From Pseudoduganella armeniaca (lineage in GTDB: Bacteria > Pseudomonadota > Gammaproteobacteria > Burkholderiales > Burkholderiaceae_D): a stretch of 64,000 nt of DNA. The stretch covers positions 62,001 to 126,000 of the forward strand of contig NZ_CP028324.1 in the NCBI RefSeq assembly GCF_003028855.1, written 5' to 3'. Numbering within the stretch: the stretch's first letter is position 1; each line of letters begins with the position of its first letter. Below, piece by piece: positions 8,034-17,193 of the stretch. Under the pieces are notes generated by a model. That model had not been told where the DNA came from and searched no databases. It saw nothing but the letters and a program-made list of their open reading frames with translations. The position numbers were made by a program, and so were the translations under genes.

Positions 8034-9669
8034 CGCGGCCTCCCGTCACATCGCTCACTACCGCCAGGCGCCGGGTCGGCTGGCCAGCGGAAAGCGTCAG
8101 GTGACCCACCACCTTCTCCGCCATGCGTGGATCGATCAGGCCCGCCGCCACCTTGTCGATGGCGTGATCGACGATGGTGCGGCCGTTCAGCTCCTGCAGC
8201 CAGTAGGCCAGCGCCGCGCTCTTTTCGCCCTGGCGGATGTAGCGGAAGAACTGGTCGTCCGGCACGATCATCTCGGCGATGACGGTACGGCCCGTGGTGC
8301 CGTGGCCGCCGCAGTGCGGGCAGCCGGGGCCCGTCAGGAACACCTGGCGCAGGTCGGGAATGACCTGGCGCACCCGCTCCGTCAGCGCGGCCGGCAGCGC
8401 GCCCGGGACGGAGGCCAGCGGCACCTTGCACTCGGGGCACAGCGCCTTCACCAGGCGCTGGCTGATCAGGCCCGTGATGACCGTGTGGTCGGCCACCAGG
8501 CTGGTCGGCAGGCCCAGGTCGAGCAGGCGGTCGACGATGCCCATCGCGCTGTTGGCATGCACGGTGGTCCAGACCTGGTGGCCCGTCATGGCCGCGCGCA
8601 GCGCGTTCTGGGCCGAGGCGCGGTCGCGTACCTCGCCGATCATGATCGTGTCCGGGTCCAGCCGCATCGCGTTCGAGATCGCCGCTGCGAACAGGCGGGC
8701 GCGCTCTTCTTCCGAACCGGCGTTGGTGACGGAGGTCTGGATGGCGCCATCGATCGGGTATTCGACCGGGTCTTCCACTGTCAGCACGTGCAGCCGGCCG
8801 CAGGCTTCCAGCAATTCGCCCGACAGCACGCGCTGCAGGGTGGTCGACTTGCCCGAGCCGGTCGGGCCGCTGATGATGTTCAGTCCGATCGGCTGTTCCT
8901 TCAGCTGCTGCAGCACGGCCACGTGGGCCGGGCTGAAGCCGAGCGGATGCAGGTCGACGTTGTCGCCGGCGTCGTTGTACAGCAGGCGCAGCACCATCAG
9001 CGTGCCTTCGCTGGTGGGCACCGTGGCGATGCGCACGCCGAACAGGCCGGGTGGCAGCTTGTCGCGGTCGGCGATGCTGGCATCCTGGCGCTCGGACGGT
9101 TTGTACGAGCTGTCCGAGACCGACGTCATCGCGCCGTACAACGTGGCCAGCAGGCGCTCGCCGTACTCGCGGGTCTGGCCGCCCATCGGCACCAGGTCGT
9201 TGTGGATACGGAAGTGGATCTCGGTACTGTCCTTGCGCACGCGGATGTGGATGTCCGACGCGCGCGCATTGCAGGCGCGGCTCAACAGGTCCTTGGCGGT
9301 CACCTGCATCATCGAGTGTTCCTGGTGGCGGTCCAGCTGCACACCCGGCGTGTTCTGGTTCAGGCGGCGCACCGTTTCGATGCGCACGTAGACCACCTGG
9401 AACGGGCAGCCCATGCGCTGCAGGCGCGCCTGGTACGACAGCACGTGCACGTTCAGGCTCTGGCCCTCCGCCACCAGCAGGCGGCCGTCCTCGAGCAGGC
9501 AAAGCAGCTTGCGTTCCTCCGCGCTGGCCTCGAACGGGCCGGCGTGGCTGCGCACCTGGGCATGCTGGAAATCCGTCATGTCGCCTCCCGCTTCCGGCGG
9601 CTGGGCGGCGATGCTGGCGCGCGAAGGCGACAGCAGGCCGGCCGCCTGCCTGGCCAGCCGCAATGTCAT
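8023..9669 (-). CDS. pilQ: PilQ, pilus assembly ATPase (GspE/PilB family)
   Basis: A 548-residue cytosolic ATPase. After an N-terminal extension it shows DIHIRVRKD (about 139), Walker A GPTGSGKST at 268-276, the Asp box VEDPVEYPID, Walker B IMIGEVRD near 338-345, the His box WTTVHANSA, and two CXXC pairs (CPEC and CPHC) forming the zinc element typical of extension ATPases. It powers pilin polymerisation with PilR. In R64-type nomenclature PilQ is the ATPase, whereas in type IVa systems PilQ is the secretin; the operon order fixes the meaning here. It overlaps pilP by four bases and pilR by 11. Confidence 0.9.
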   Translation of the reverse strand: MTLRLARQAAGLLSPSRASIAAQPPEAGGDMTDFQHAQVRSHAGPFEASAEERKLLCLLEDGRLLVAEGQSLNVHVLSYQARLQRMGCPFQVVYVRIETVRRLNQNTPGVQLDRHQEHSMMQVTAKDLLSRACNARASDIHIRVRKDSTEIHFRIHNDLVPMGGQTREYGERLLATLYGAMTSVSDSSYKPSERQDASIADRDKLPPGLFGVRIATVPTSEGTLMVLRLLYNDAGDNVDLHPLGFSPAHVAVLQQLKEQPIGLNIISGPTGSGKSTTLQRVLSGELLEACGRLHVLTVEDPVEYPIDGAIQTSVTNAGSEEERARLFAAAISNAMRLDPDTIMIGEVRDRASAQNALRAAMTGHQVWTTVHANSAMGIVDRLLDLGLPTSLVADHTVITGLISQRLVKALCPECKVPLASVPGALPAALTERVRQVIPDLRQVFLTGPGCPHCGGHGTTGRTVIAEMIVPDDQFFRYIRQGEKSAALAYWLQELNGRTIVDHAIDKVAAGLIDPRMAEKVVGHLTLSAGQPTRRLAVVSDVTGGRDAR

Positions 9670-10175
9670 CGCACCACTCCGCGCGTGGCCGGCATCGGCA
9701 GCGCCAGGCCGGGGCTCGGATAGTTCGGGTTGAATTCCGTGCTGTTCTGGGTGAAGCCGGCTAAGCGCACGCGCTTGGCACCCGGGGCCTGCGCCAGCAC
9801 GGCGTTCGGCTCCACGGCCAGGATGCGCATGCCGTTCGGCAGCACGCTGCCGGCCTGCACGTCCAGCATGCTGCCGTCGGACAGTTCCAGCGTGGCGTAC
9901 AGCGCCTTGCCCAGGCCCTCGATGGCGCGCACCACCGGCTGGCCGACGACCGGCGGCGCGCTGATCGCCACGCCCATCGCCTGCTTGGCCGCGATCTCGT
10001 TCTGCTTGGCGATGATGGACGACTGCACCTCCAGCTGCTTCTCGCGCGCCTTCAGCAGCAGCGTCTCCGCCTCGATGCGGGTCAGCGTGGCCGCCGTGGT
10101 CTGCGCCAGCGTGCCACCGGCGGCGAGCAGGCCGGCCATGATGAAGGCCAGCTTGATGGGTCGATCATTTCGCAT
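9666..10175 (-). CDS. pilP: PilP, type IV pilus biogenesis protein
   Basis: A 169-residue exported protein. Residues 5-26 form a signal sequence (IKLAFIMAGLLAAGGTLAQ). A helical stretch (LTRIEAETLLLKAREKQLEVQSSIIAKQNEIA) is followed by a small beta domain with YATLELSDGSMLDVQAGSVLPNGMRI, the pattern of PilP proteins of type IVb thin-pilus operons. It probably links inner-membrane PilO2 to the secretin. It overlaps pilO2 by 11 bases and pilQ by four. No pilotin-type lipobox is present. Confidence 0.8.
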   Translation of the reverse strand: MRNDRPIKLAFIMAGLLAAGGTLAQTTAATLTRIEAETLLLKAREKQLEVQSSIIAKQNEIAAKQAMGVAISAPPVVGQPVVRAIEGLGKALYATLELSDGSMLDVQAGSVLPNGMRILAVEPNAVLAQAPGAKRVRLAGFTQNSTEFNPNYPSPGLALPMPATRGVVR

Positions 10176-11439
10176 AAATCACTCCTTCGATTATCCAGCG
10201 CATGCCACGGTACGTCGCTTTTTCCACCCGCACGCCGGGTTGGCTGAGCAAGGCGCCGATCTGCTGCGGTTCGATGCCGGCCGCTTCCAGCGCGAACTGG
10301 TATTCCTGCCATGGTTCGTTCGGTGCCACCTGGCCCGGCACGGGTGGCGGCGGCTTCTTGCGCAGCACCTTGAACGGAATGCCCACGGCCTGCAGGCGCG
10401 ACATCACGGCGTCCACCACGTCCTGCCGCCCCATCAGGGCCTCGGCCTCGTGCGGCTTGGCCGGCGTGCGTGCCTGCACCAGGGTGGCGCGGTCGCCGCC
10501 CGGGTCCACCTCGGCGGTCGGCACCACGGCGCGCAGCATCGCGATCGTCGAGGCCTGGCGCGACCACGCATGGCGCAGTTGGCCGCGCTCGCACACGTAT
10601 TCGTCCAGCAGCCAGCCGCCGGGCGTGAGTTCACCCAGGCCGTCCGCGCAGGCACGCAGCGCGGCGGCCGGTGCCGGCAGGGTCGCCCACGGCTTGACCT
10701 GTACCGCCTGCTGCTGCAACACCCGGCGCTGCGCCATGATCGCTTCTTCCTGGCGCAACGCTTCCTGTTTGGCCTGCCACGCCTGGTAATACAGCGCGGC
10801 GCCGCCGACGGCCGCCACGGCCGCACCGGCACCGATCAGGGCCCAGGGCGAACGGCGCGCGTTGATCTGGCGCAGCCGCCACCACGAGTGCAGCCGTACG
10901 CTGCCGTCCTTGCGGCGCGGCAGCAGGCTGTCCAGGTCGCGCGCGTTGAAGTTGTGGAAGCCCTGGTTTTCCAGCTCGGCGTCACCGATGACGACGTTCC
11001 AGCCGCCCAGCGCGTAGTCGGCGTGCAGCCGGTCCAGTACCTCTTCCTTGCTGCCGACGAAGTCGCCATTCGGCAGGAAGTTCGCGTCGCGCACGGCGAA
11101 ATAGGCCCACTGCCCGTCCGCCAGCTTCAGCGCGCCGAGCCAATTGTGCACCGGCTGCTGCAGGCCGTCGTACCAGGCGCCTTCCAGCGCCAGCGTTTTC
11201 GAAACGGCCGCGCCGAGCGAATACAGCGCGCGGGTGGCGCCTTCGCTGCTTTGCGCGAAGCCCGCCTGCGCGGTGGACTGATCGCGCCGCACCACCACCA
11301 GGTCGGAAGCGATCTTCTTGCCCAGGTCCGCCGCCTCGCGCTGCAGTTCGCGCGGGCGCGACAGCGATTGCCAGAACAGCCCGCAAACGAAGCGGTGCTT
11401 GCCGATCTGGGTGATATGGATGGCCATGGCCTCAGGCAC
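10165..11439 (-). CDS. pilO2: PilO2 family pilus accessory protein
   Basis: A 424-residue protein. The cytosolic N-terminal half includes the family-typical phrases GKHRFVCGLFWQSLSRPREL and WAYFAVRDANFLPNGDFVGSKEEVLDRL. One membrane helix follows near 190-210 (PWALIGAGAAVAAVGGAALYY), then a coiled segment (QAKQEALRQEEAIMAQRRVLQQQ) and a periplasmic domain. This is the architecture of the type 4b pilus protein PilO2, an inner-membrane alignment component. It overlaps pilN and pilP on either side. Confidence 0.85.
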   Translation of the reverse strand: MPEAMAIHITQIGKHRFVCGLFWQSLSRPRELQREAADLGKKIASDLVVVRRDQSTAQAGFAQSSEGATRALYSLGAAVSKTLALEGAWYDGLQQPVHNWLGALKLADGQWAYFAVRDANFLPNGDFVGSKEEVLDRLHADYALGGWNVVIGDAELENQGFHNFNARDLDSLLPRRKDGSVRLHSWWRLRQINARRSPWALIGAGAAVAAVGGAALYYQAWQAKQEALRQEEAIMAQRRVLQQQAVQVKPWATLPAPAAALRACADGLGELTPGGWLLDEYVCERGQLRHAWSRQASTIAMLRAVVPTAEVDPGGDRATLVQARTPAKPHEAEALMGRQDVVDAVMSRLQAVGIPFKVLRKKPPPPVPGQVAPNEPWQEYQFALEAAGIEPQQIGALLSQPGVRVEKATYRGMRWIIEGVIYAK

Positions 11440-13192
11440 CCGCGACGGCGACGGGCGTGACCAGGATGACGATCACTTCCTTGTTGCTGTTGGCTTTCAC
11501 GCCGCCGCCCAGCAGCATGTTCTTCGGCGTGCCGACGCCGCGGTTGCCCACGTTCTCGTCGGTCTGCTCGAAGCCGCTGATGACCAGCGTTTCGCTCGAC
11601 TTCATCGACACCCGCTGCAGGAAGTTGCGGGTATCCAGCTCGGGCGTCTCGATGCGGCTGTCGCCGCTGGTGATCGCGCTGATGCCGCGCAGGGTCGAGA
11701 TGTCGATCGAGAACTGCAGCATCACCGTGCCGTTGGTCAGCACGTGGGGCAGGATGCTCATGTTGAAACCGGAGGTAACGACACCGGGAATCAGCGACGA
11801 CGTCGTGCCCACCTGCGCCACCACCGACGTCTGCGAGCTTTGCAGATAGGTCGTCTGGCGCGCCACCTGCACCGGCACCGGCTGGTTGTTCAAGGTGACG
11901 ACGGACGCCGTGGTCTGGCGCCGCACCTTGCCCTGGTCGGACAGCGCCTTGACCATCAGGTCGCTGCCGGCGAACTTCGAGTTGCCCATGATCGCGGCCG
12001 AGAAGCCGACCGCGTTGGTGCTGGTGTCGGCGAACTTGTTCTTCACGCCGTAGCGGCGGTTCAAGCCGTTGTAGACCAGGTTCCAGTCGATGCCGTATTC
12101 CTCACCCTTGTTCAGGCTGACCGACAGCACCGTCACGTTGATCACGATCTGGCGCGACAGCGCCTTGTTCTCGTTGTCGATATAGGTGGCGATGCGGTCC
12201 AGCGAATCGGGCGTGTCGACCACCGTGATGGCACCCGTGGCCGGCGACGCCAGCACTTTGCCGTGCGGCGACAGCATCACCTTGATGGCGCTTTCGATGC
12301 CCGTGTAGACCGACAGCTTCGACGCCACGCCCGTGTTCTGGCTGTTGGTGGCCGAGACGGCGCTGCCGGCACTGGCGCCGCCCGAGCCGCCGCTGCCGCC
12401 GCTGCCGCCCGAAACACCGCCGGTGGAGGCGGCGCCGCTGGTCACGCTGGCTGTAAACGTCGAGTCGCCCGGCACCGCGTTGATCTGGAAGGTGCGCGCC
12501 TCGGTATGGAAGAACTGGATCACGCCGTCGCTGTACTTCCACGACACGCCGAAGCGCGCCGCGACCGTATCCAGCAAGCCCTTGAAGGAACCGTTGGCAT
12601 ACGTGATACGCACGCCGCCGCCGGCCGGGTCGACCTGGAACGTGGCCTTCGGCGTCGCGCTGGCGGTGCGGGCGCTGTCGGCACCGGCGTCGCCCGGCAT
12701 GCCCGGCGCGCCTGGCGGCATGTTCAGTGGCGGCACGCCGCTGGGCGGCTTGAGCGCCGGCCCGCTGCGCCCGCCCCGGCGGAAGGCGTCGGCCGCGATG
12801 GTCTGGGCGTCCGCGTTGACGCGGCTCGGAATGCCCGAGCGCAGGGTCAGGCGCTCGGCCAGCTCGGACAGCGAGGCAATGCTGCGGTCGAACGTGGCCG
12901 GCTGGTAGAAGATCGGCGGCAGCGGCGCTTCGGAGAGCTTGATGACGTTCTTGCCCAGCCAGATGCCGCTTTCATGCGACACCAGCGGCGACGTCGCCAC
13001 CACGGCGCCCGGCGCGGCCTTGCCGACGTCCTTCATCAGGCCGGAGGTCTTGGTTTCCGCCTCGTCGGCATTGCTGTCGATGCGCTCGGCCAGCGGCGAG
13101 CAGCCGCCCAGCAGCAGGAGAGCGGAAACTGCGCCGGCGACCGCGGCGGCGATGCCGCGGCGCGGCAGGAACGTACCAACCACGCGGTTCAT
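11432..13192 (-). CDS. pilN: PilN, lipoprotein secretin of the type IVb pilus
   Basis: A 586-residue lipoprotein: signal peptide with lipobox LLLLGGC and acylated Cys31. Residues 80-240 form the N-terminal secretin subdomains, with a Gly/Pro-rich linker around 155-185. A very Gly/Ser-rich stretch lies near 265-285. The secretin core follows (VNVTVLSVSLNKGEEYGIDWN and VPVQVARQTTYLQSSQT), ending with the TPKNMLLGGGVKANSNKEVIVILVTPV block. It forms the outer-membrane pore for the pilus. It is shorter and quite different in its N-terminal part from the T3SS secretin encoded just upstream, so the window has two independent secretins. Its ATG overlaps the predicted end of pilL. Confidence 0.9.
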   Translation of the reverse strand: MNRVVGTFLPRRGIAAAVAGAVSALLLLGGCSPLAERIDSNADEAETKTSGLMKDVGKAAPGAVVATSPLVSHESGIWLGKNVIKLSEAPLPPIFYQPATFDRSIASLSELAERLTLRSGIPSRVNADAQTIAADAFRRGGRSGPALKPPSGVPPLNMPPGAPGMPGDAGADSARTASATPKATFQVDPAGGGVRITYANGSFKGLLDTVAARFGVSWKYSDGVIQFFHTEARTFQINAVPGDSTFTASVTSGAASTGGVSGGSGGSGGSGGASAGSAVSATNSQNTGVASKLSVYTGIESAIKVMLSPHGKVLASPATGAITVVDTPDSLDRIATYIDNENKALSRQIVINVTVLSVSLNKGEEYGIDWNLVYNGLNRRYGVKNKFADTSTNAVGFSAAIMGNSKFAGSDLMVKALSDQGKVRRQTTASVVTLNNQPVPVQVARQTTYLQSSQTSVVAQVGTTSSLIPGVVTSGFNMSILPHVLTNGTVMLQFSIDISTLRGISAITSGDSRIETPELDTRNFLQRVSMKSSETLVISGFEQTDENVGNRGVGTPKNMLLGGGVKANSNKEVIVILVTPVAVAGA

Positions 13193-13742
13193 TGTGCCCC
13201 TTCGCCATGATGCGCAATACCTTGTTACCGCTGTAAAAAATGGCTTTCATCGGGATCTCCGCGCCTTCCATGCTGTTGACGACCACCGCCACCGCGTCCT
13301 CGAACTTGCCGGGGACGGAGGTGTGCGCCTGTACCGCGTAATCGACCGGCAGCTCCCACAGCAGCTGCCAGCCTGCCGCCGCCGCCCAGCGGGCCATGGC
13401 CGCGTTCAGAGTGCGGTCCGCAACCACGATGTCCCAGCGTTCGCCGCCGGCGACCGGGATCGGCGCGGGCGGCACCAGCGGCGGTACGGCCGGCGGGGCG
13501 TTGGTCGTGACGACGGTCGCCTGCTCGACGGCCGACTTGCCGCGGCGGGCGTTCTGGCGCGCTTTCGGAGTGGATTTGGCGTTGGCGGCCGGCGCGGCCA
13601 CCGGCTCCTCGCGCGGCAGCAGCGAATTCACGGCGCTGGCCGGCAGCGGCGCCGCGGCGGCCAGCGCCAGCAGCAGGCAGGCGCCGAGGCGGGCAGTGAA
13701 GCGGCCTGCGAACGGGCCTGGGCTTGCGGTTGTGAGGTACAA
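13189..13742 (-). pseudogene. pilL: PilL / TcpQ-domain pilus protein with 3' frameshift
   Basis: I chose a TTG start at 13742 because AGGAGA lies six bases upstream. A signal peptide (GACLLLALAAAAPLPASA) follows. The C-terminal 75 residues are a TcpQ-type domain (WDIVVADRTLNAAMARWAAAAGW...PVDYAV). After VLRIMAKG the frame runs on as an Arg-rich shadow of pilN instead of stopping. One more base in the C4 run at 13197-13200 would give AKGAQ and a stop overlapping the pilN start as ATGA, the operon's usual style. The feature end assumes that correction. TcpQ/PilL proteins act at the secretin in type IVb pili. The defect is small and may be a sequencing slip. Confidence 0.65.
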
Positions 13743-13871
13743 AACGATTCTCCTGTTCGCAATCAAGGGAGGCGGCGCTGGCACCGCGCTCCATATGTCA
13801 TTTATGGTAACGAAACGGGGATACAAAATTCTCAACAAAACTCATCGCGGCCATTGGCGCGGGTTTGCCGC

Positions 13872-15890
13872 CTAGCGCCCCCGCGCCGAGGCCGCGGCCG
13901 GGATCAGCGCCCAGGGCGAGCTGGCGGCGCGGCCGGACGCGTCGGCCGTGCGCGGTGGCGTGCCCGGGGGCGGCGGCACCGCGCCGTCGGCATCGGCGCG
14001 CCGCGACGGCGCCCGGGGTACCGGCGCCGGCAGCAGCGGCTTCATGGGCGCCTCGCGCACCTCTTCCTGGCGCTGTGCCGGGGCAGGGGCCGGCGTCGTT
14101 ACCGGATTGCCCTCGGCCGCCGCGATGATGGCGCGGCCCTTCGCCACGGCCAGCGCCCGGCTCGATGCCGCCGATTGGGCGGGTGCCGCCACGCCGGAGG
14201 TGCCCGAGAGGCGCGGCGTGATCAGGAACAGCCGCTCGCGCGTGCTGGACGACGTGCTCTCGGTGCGGAACAGGCCACCGAACAGGGGCAAATCGCCCAG
14301 CACGGGCACCTTCTGCCTGTCGCGCGCCAGCCGTTCGGCGCGGTAGCCGCCGATCATCAGCGTCTGCTGCGAATCGATGATGGCCTGGGTGCTGATGGTG
14401 GAACGGGTCACGTTGACGTTGCCATTGGCGCCCTTGCCAGTGCCGCCAGCGTTGGGGTTGTCGAGCGAGCCGTCCTCGATATCGACTTCCAGCCGCACCC
14501 GCGTGGCCGCGCCTTCGCGGATGATGCGCGGGATCACCCGCAGCATGGTGCCGGCTGTGATGTCGGCCAGGTCGGCCACCCGCTCGCCCACCAGCGACAC
14601 ATAGGAGCTCTGGCTCAGGTCCAGCACGGCCGCCACGTTATCGATGGTCAGCACCGTCGGCGTGGCCAGCACGCGCGCGTCGCCCTTGGCTTCCAGCGCC
14701 TTCAGGCGGGCATAGAAGCGCGCCGCGTCGCTGATCAGGAGGGTGGCGCCGGCCACCGGCAGTGCGGTGCCCAGCGAGGCGGCGGCCGTGCCGTTGACCA
14801 CCGTGTCGACGGCGCCGGCGCGCACGCCCCATTCGACGCCCATCTCGGCCAGCTTGCTGCGGTCCATGTCGACGATCAGCGCCTCGATCTCGATCTGCTG
14901 CGGCTGCACGTCCAGCTCGGCGATCAGCGACGCGTACATGGGACGCTTGTCGGCCGTGTCGTAGATCAGGATCGCGTTCAGCGCCGGATCGGCCTCGATG
15001 CGCGGCCGGCCGCTTTCCTCCCGCGCGCGCGGGGCGCCGTTGTCGCGCCGCTCGGCTGGCGCCTCGGCCGCGCTGGCCTTGGCCGCGTTGGGCTGCTGAT
15101 TGAAGATCGGCAGGAACGGCGGCGCGCCGCTGCCGGAAACCTGGCGCGCGGCGCCCGGCTCGATCTTGGGGCCGCGCGAACGCTTGTTGCTGGCCGGGTC
15201 CACACTCGGCACGTCGGCCAGCTTTTCGCCGCCCTGGGAGCCGAACAGCAGGTTGGTCAGGATGGTCTTGACGCCCGGGATCGTCTCGGACTGGCCGCGC
15301 GCATTGATCGTGCGGTCCGTCACGCTGGCGTACTTCAGGCGGAACATCATCACGCGGCGCGCCTTCGAATCGGCCTTTTTCGTATCGGGCATCAGGATGT
15401 CGCGCGCCAGGTGCACGTAGGCGCGCGGGCCGCTGACGATCACCGTGCCGGTGTCGGGCAGCTCGCCCCAGCCGAAGCGCTCGTCGTACAGGCCGACGCC
15501 GATCATGGCGGCGCGGGCATCCGCCACCGCGTCGTCGCCCACTTCCAGGCGCAGCGAGATATTGTCGTCGGCCGGCACGATGTGCAGCGTGTCGTTGTAG
15601 ACGAACCAGCGGAACGGGTAGGCCTGCGCCACCCGGTTCAGGAAATCGGTGCCGTTGTCGGCCTTGAAGCGCCCTTTCATGACGGGATTGGCCTTCAGCT
15701 CCAGGGCCAGCCGCACGTCGTAGACCTGGGCGAACTGCTCCAGCACGTCCTTCAGGCGCAGGTTGGCCGCGTCGACCGACAGGCCGCTGGCCTTCCAGCT
15801 GGCCGGCGGTGTCGCCAGCGCGAGCGCCGGCACGACCAGCAAGGCGGCGGCCAGCAGCAGCCGACGCAGTCCGCGGCGCGCGGCCTTCAC
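13872..15890 (-). CDS. sctC: SctC (HrcC), T3SS outer-membrane secretin
   Basis: A 672-residue secretin. A GTG start at 15890 is preferred because it forms GTGA with the upstream stop and has GGAG eight bases upstream. It gives a clean signal peptide (AARRGLRRLLLAAALLVVPALALA). N0/N1 domains (about 30-165) follow, then N2/N3 with a Pro/Ala/Arg-rich insertion, then the secretin core (IEIEALIVDMDRSKLAEMGVEWGV; LMIGGYRAERLARDRQKVPVLGDLPLFGGLFRT). The C-terminal 110 residues are Pro/Ala/Arg-rich and extend past the usual S domain. It forms the outer ring of the injectisome. It is last in the sctI-to-sctC operon, as hrcC follows hrpF-hrpG in P. syringae. Confidence 0.93.
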   Translation of the reverse strand: MKAARRGLRRLLLAAALLVVPALALATPPASWKASGLSVDAANLRLKDVLEQFAQVYDVRLALELKANPVMKGRFKADNGTDFLNRVAQAYPFRWFVYNDTLHIVPADDNISLRLEVGDDAVADARAAMIGVGLYDERFGWGELPDTGTVIVSGPRAYVHLARDILMPDTKKADSKARRVMMFRLKYASVTDRTINARGQSETIPGVKTILTNLLFGSQGGEKLADVPSVDPASNKRSRGPKIEPGAARQVSGSGAPPFLPIFNQQPNAAKASAAEAPAERRDNGAPRAREESGRPRIEADPALNAILIYDTADKRPMYASLIAELDVQPQQIEIEALIVDMDRSKLAEMGVEWGVRAGAVDTVVNGTAAASLGTALPVAGATLLISDAARFYARLKALEAKGDARVLATPTVLTIDNVAAVLDLSQSSYVSLVGERVADLADITAGTMLRVIPRIIREGAATRVRLEVDIEDGSLDNPNAGGTGKGANGNVNVTRSTISTQAIIDSQQTLMIGGYRAERLARDRQKVPVLGDLPLFGGLFRTESTSSSTRERLFLITPRLSGTSGVAAPAQSAASSRALAVAKGRAIIAAAEGNPVTTPAPAPAQRQEEVREAPMKPLLPAPVPRAPSRRADADGAVPPPPGTPPRTADASGRAASSPWALIPAAASARGR

Positions 15891-16297
15891 GGCAATGCTC
15901 CGGCAAAGCGGGCGCGGATGCGCTGCTCCTGGGCACTCAGTCCCTCGTCGCGGCGCGGCCGGTTCGGCGCCAGCCAGGCGCGCCACAGGGCGCCCTGGTT
16001 GAGGATGTCCTCCAGCGGCCCGGCCGCATCAAGCCATTCACCGACGCCCGGAAGCCAGCGATTCAGCACCAGCGCCTTGCCGTCGTCGGCCACGGCCAGG
16101 CCGGCGCCGAACTGGCGCGCGCTGTGGAAGCCCGCGCGCGCCGCCTCTTCCAGTTGGGCGGGCGTGAACTCGCGCAGCAGGTAGACGCCCAGTTCGGCGC
16201 CGCCGGCCTGGCGCCGCAGGTAGACGGTTTCGCCGTCGATGACGACGGCTTCGTCCACCGGCAAGCCAGCCAGCCAAAGCTCCAGTTGGTCGCTCAT
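15887..16297 (-). CDS. HrpG-like T3SS chaperone/accessory protein
   Basis: A 136-residue acidic cytosolic protein without membrane segments. It is assigned by position: it lies between the HrpF-like gene and sctC, the place of hrpG in P. syringae-type clusters, where the product is a chaperone-like protein modulating HrpV. The alpha/beta pattern (VVIDGETVYLRRQAGGAELGVYLL, ALVLNRWLPGVGEWL) is compatible with a small T3SS chaperone fold, but I recognise no diagnostic motif. The gene overlaps sctC by four bases. Its last 25 residues (RPRRDEGLSAQEQRIRARFA) are basic and helical. Confidence 0.5.
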   Translation of the reverse strand: MSDQLELWLAGLPVDEAVVIDGETVYLRRQAGGAELGVYLLREFTPAQLEEAARAGFHSARQFGAGLAVADDGKALVLNRWLPGVGEWLDAAGPLEDILNQGALWRAWLAPNRPRRDEGLSAQEQRIRARFAGALP

Positions 16298-16301
16298 GGG
16301 A

Positions 16302-16535
16302 TCAGCGGGTCTCGTTGAGAACCGTTTTCAGGGGTTTTTGCAGCAGGGAGAATTGCGCGTTCATCGCGCTGTGCGTCACGGACTGCTGCGACAGCAGGCG
16401 CGTGAACTCTTCGGGGTCGGGCTGTTCGCCGTTGGTCTGGCGGCGCTGGAAGTCGGCGATGCCGTCGGTGCTGGCGTCGAATTTCTTGGTCAGCGAGCGC
16501 AGCGACTGCAGCACGGGGTTCTGATTGCTGGACAT
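16302..16535 (-). CDS. HrpF-like small T3SS protein
   Basis: A 77-residue helical protein (MSSNQNPVLQSLRSLTKKFD...) without Cys or membrane segment. Its length and position, between sctL and the HrpG-like gene, are those of HrpF in P. syringae-type clusters. There it is a small T3SS component proposed as a chaperone of the pilus subunit. GGAG stands about seven bases upstream of the ATG. The C-terminal helix (TRLLSQQSVTHSAMNAQFSLLQKPLKTVLNETR) also resembles needle-like or rod-like small T3SS subunits, so a structural role cannot be excluded. Confidence 0.5.
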   Translation of the reverse strand: MSSNQNPVLQSLRSLTKKFDASTDGIADFQRRQTNGEQPDPEEFTRLLSQQSVTHSAMNAQFSLLQKPLKTVLNETR

Positions 16536-16605
16536 GGGACACTCCGTTTCATGGGTTGCCAGGCGCGGCGCGCCGAAAACGCGCCGCCTGTCCCTATGAG
16601 TGTCG

Positions 16606-17193
16606 CTACCGGCCGTTCGGTTCGCCCAGCGCCTTTGATAATGCGCTGGCCGCCGCGCCGAAGTCGGCGTGCCACTGGCCGCTGTCCGCCTCCAGCCGGC
16701 AGGCGCCCGGCGCCAGCGTGGGGTCGGCCTTCACCGGCCATTCCCAGCCTTCGGCCAGCGCCAGCTCGTCCGGGTGCAGCCGAAGCACGGCGTTGACCAG
16801 CTTGGGCGGCGCCTCGGCCAGCAGGCGGCGGTAGCTGGCCGCCACGCGCTGCTGCGGCGTGGTCTCCAGCACCAGCCGCTCGAACAGCTGCCGCGCCAGG
16901 CCGGTTACGATGTCCTCGGCCCGCTCGCCCAGGCTGTCGGCAGCCGCGCGCAGCCCGTCCAGCAGCGCGGCCCCCTCGGCCAGCACGCGGGCCTGGTCGG
17001 CCGCCAGGGCCTGACGCGCTTCCTCGGCGGCGGCGGCCAGCAGGGCCGCGCGCTCCGCTTCGGCCGTGGCGACGATACGCGCCGCCAGCGCCTGCGCGTC
17101 CGCCGTGGCGCCCAGGTCGGCCGCGCGCAGCACGCCGTCCGCCGCCAGCAGTCCCGGCGCCGGCGCCAGTTGCGCCACACAGAATGTCGTCAT
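16606..17193 (-). CDS. sctL: SctL (HrpE), T3SS ATPase stator
   Basis: A 195-residue cytosolic protein. Residues 40-100 are an Ala/Glu-rich coiled coil (IVATAEAERAALLAAAAEEARQALAADQ). The C-terminal half resembles the FliH/HrpE domain (EDIVTGLARQLFERLVLETTPQQRV; NAVLRLHPDEL). It would link the ATPase SctN to the cytosolic sorting platform SctQ/SctK. I chose the ATG at 17193 because it overlaps the sctK stop as ATGA. The gene is in the expected place after sctK. A 70-base gap separates it from the HrpF-like gene. Confidence 0.85.
   Translation of the reverse strand: MTTFCVAQLAPAPGLLAADGVLRAADLGATADAQALAARIVATAEAERAALLAAAAEEARQALAADQARVLAEGAALLDGLRAAADSLGERAEDIVTGLARQLFERLVLETTPQQRVAASYRRLLAEAPPKLVNAVLRLHPDELALAEGWEWPVKADPTLAPGACRLEADSGQWHADFGAAASALSKALGEPNGR

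Noticed and set aside
12939..16184. Very long plus-strand open frame opposite the two secretin genes
   Set aside because: Shadow of sctC and pilN; composition is Arg/Gly/Gln-rich and non-protein-like, and the minus-strand genes are recognised families.
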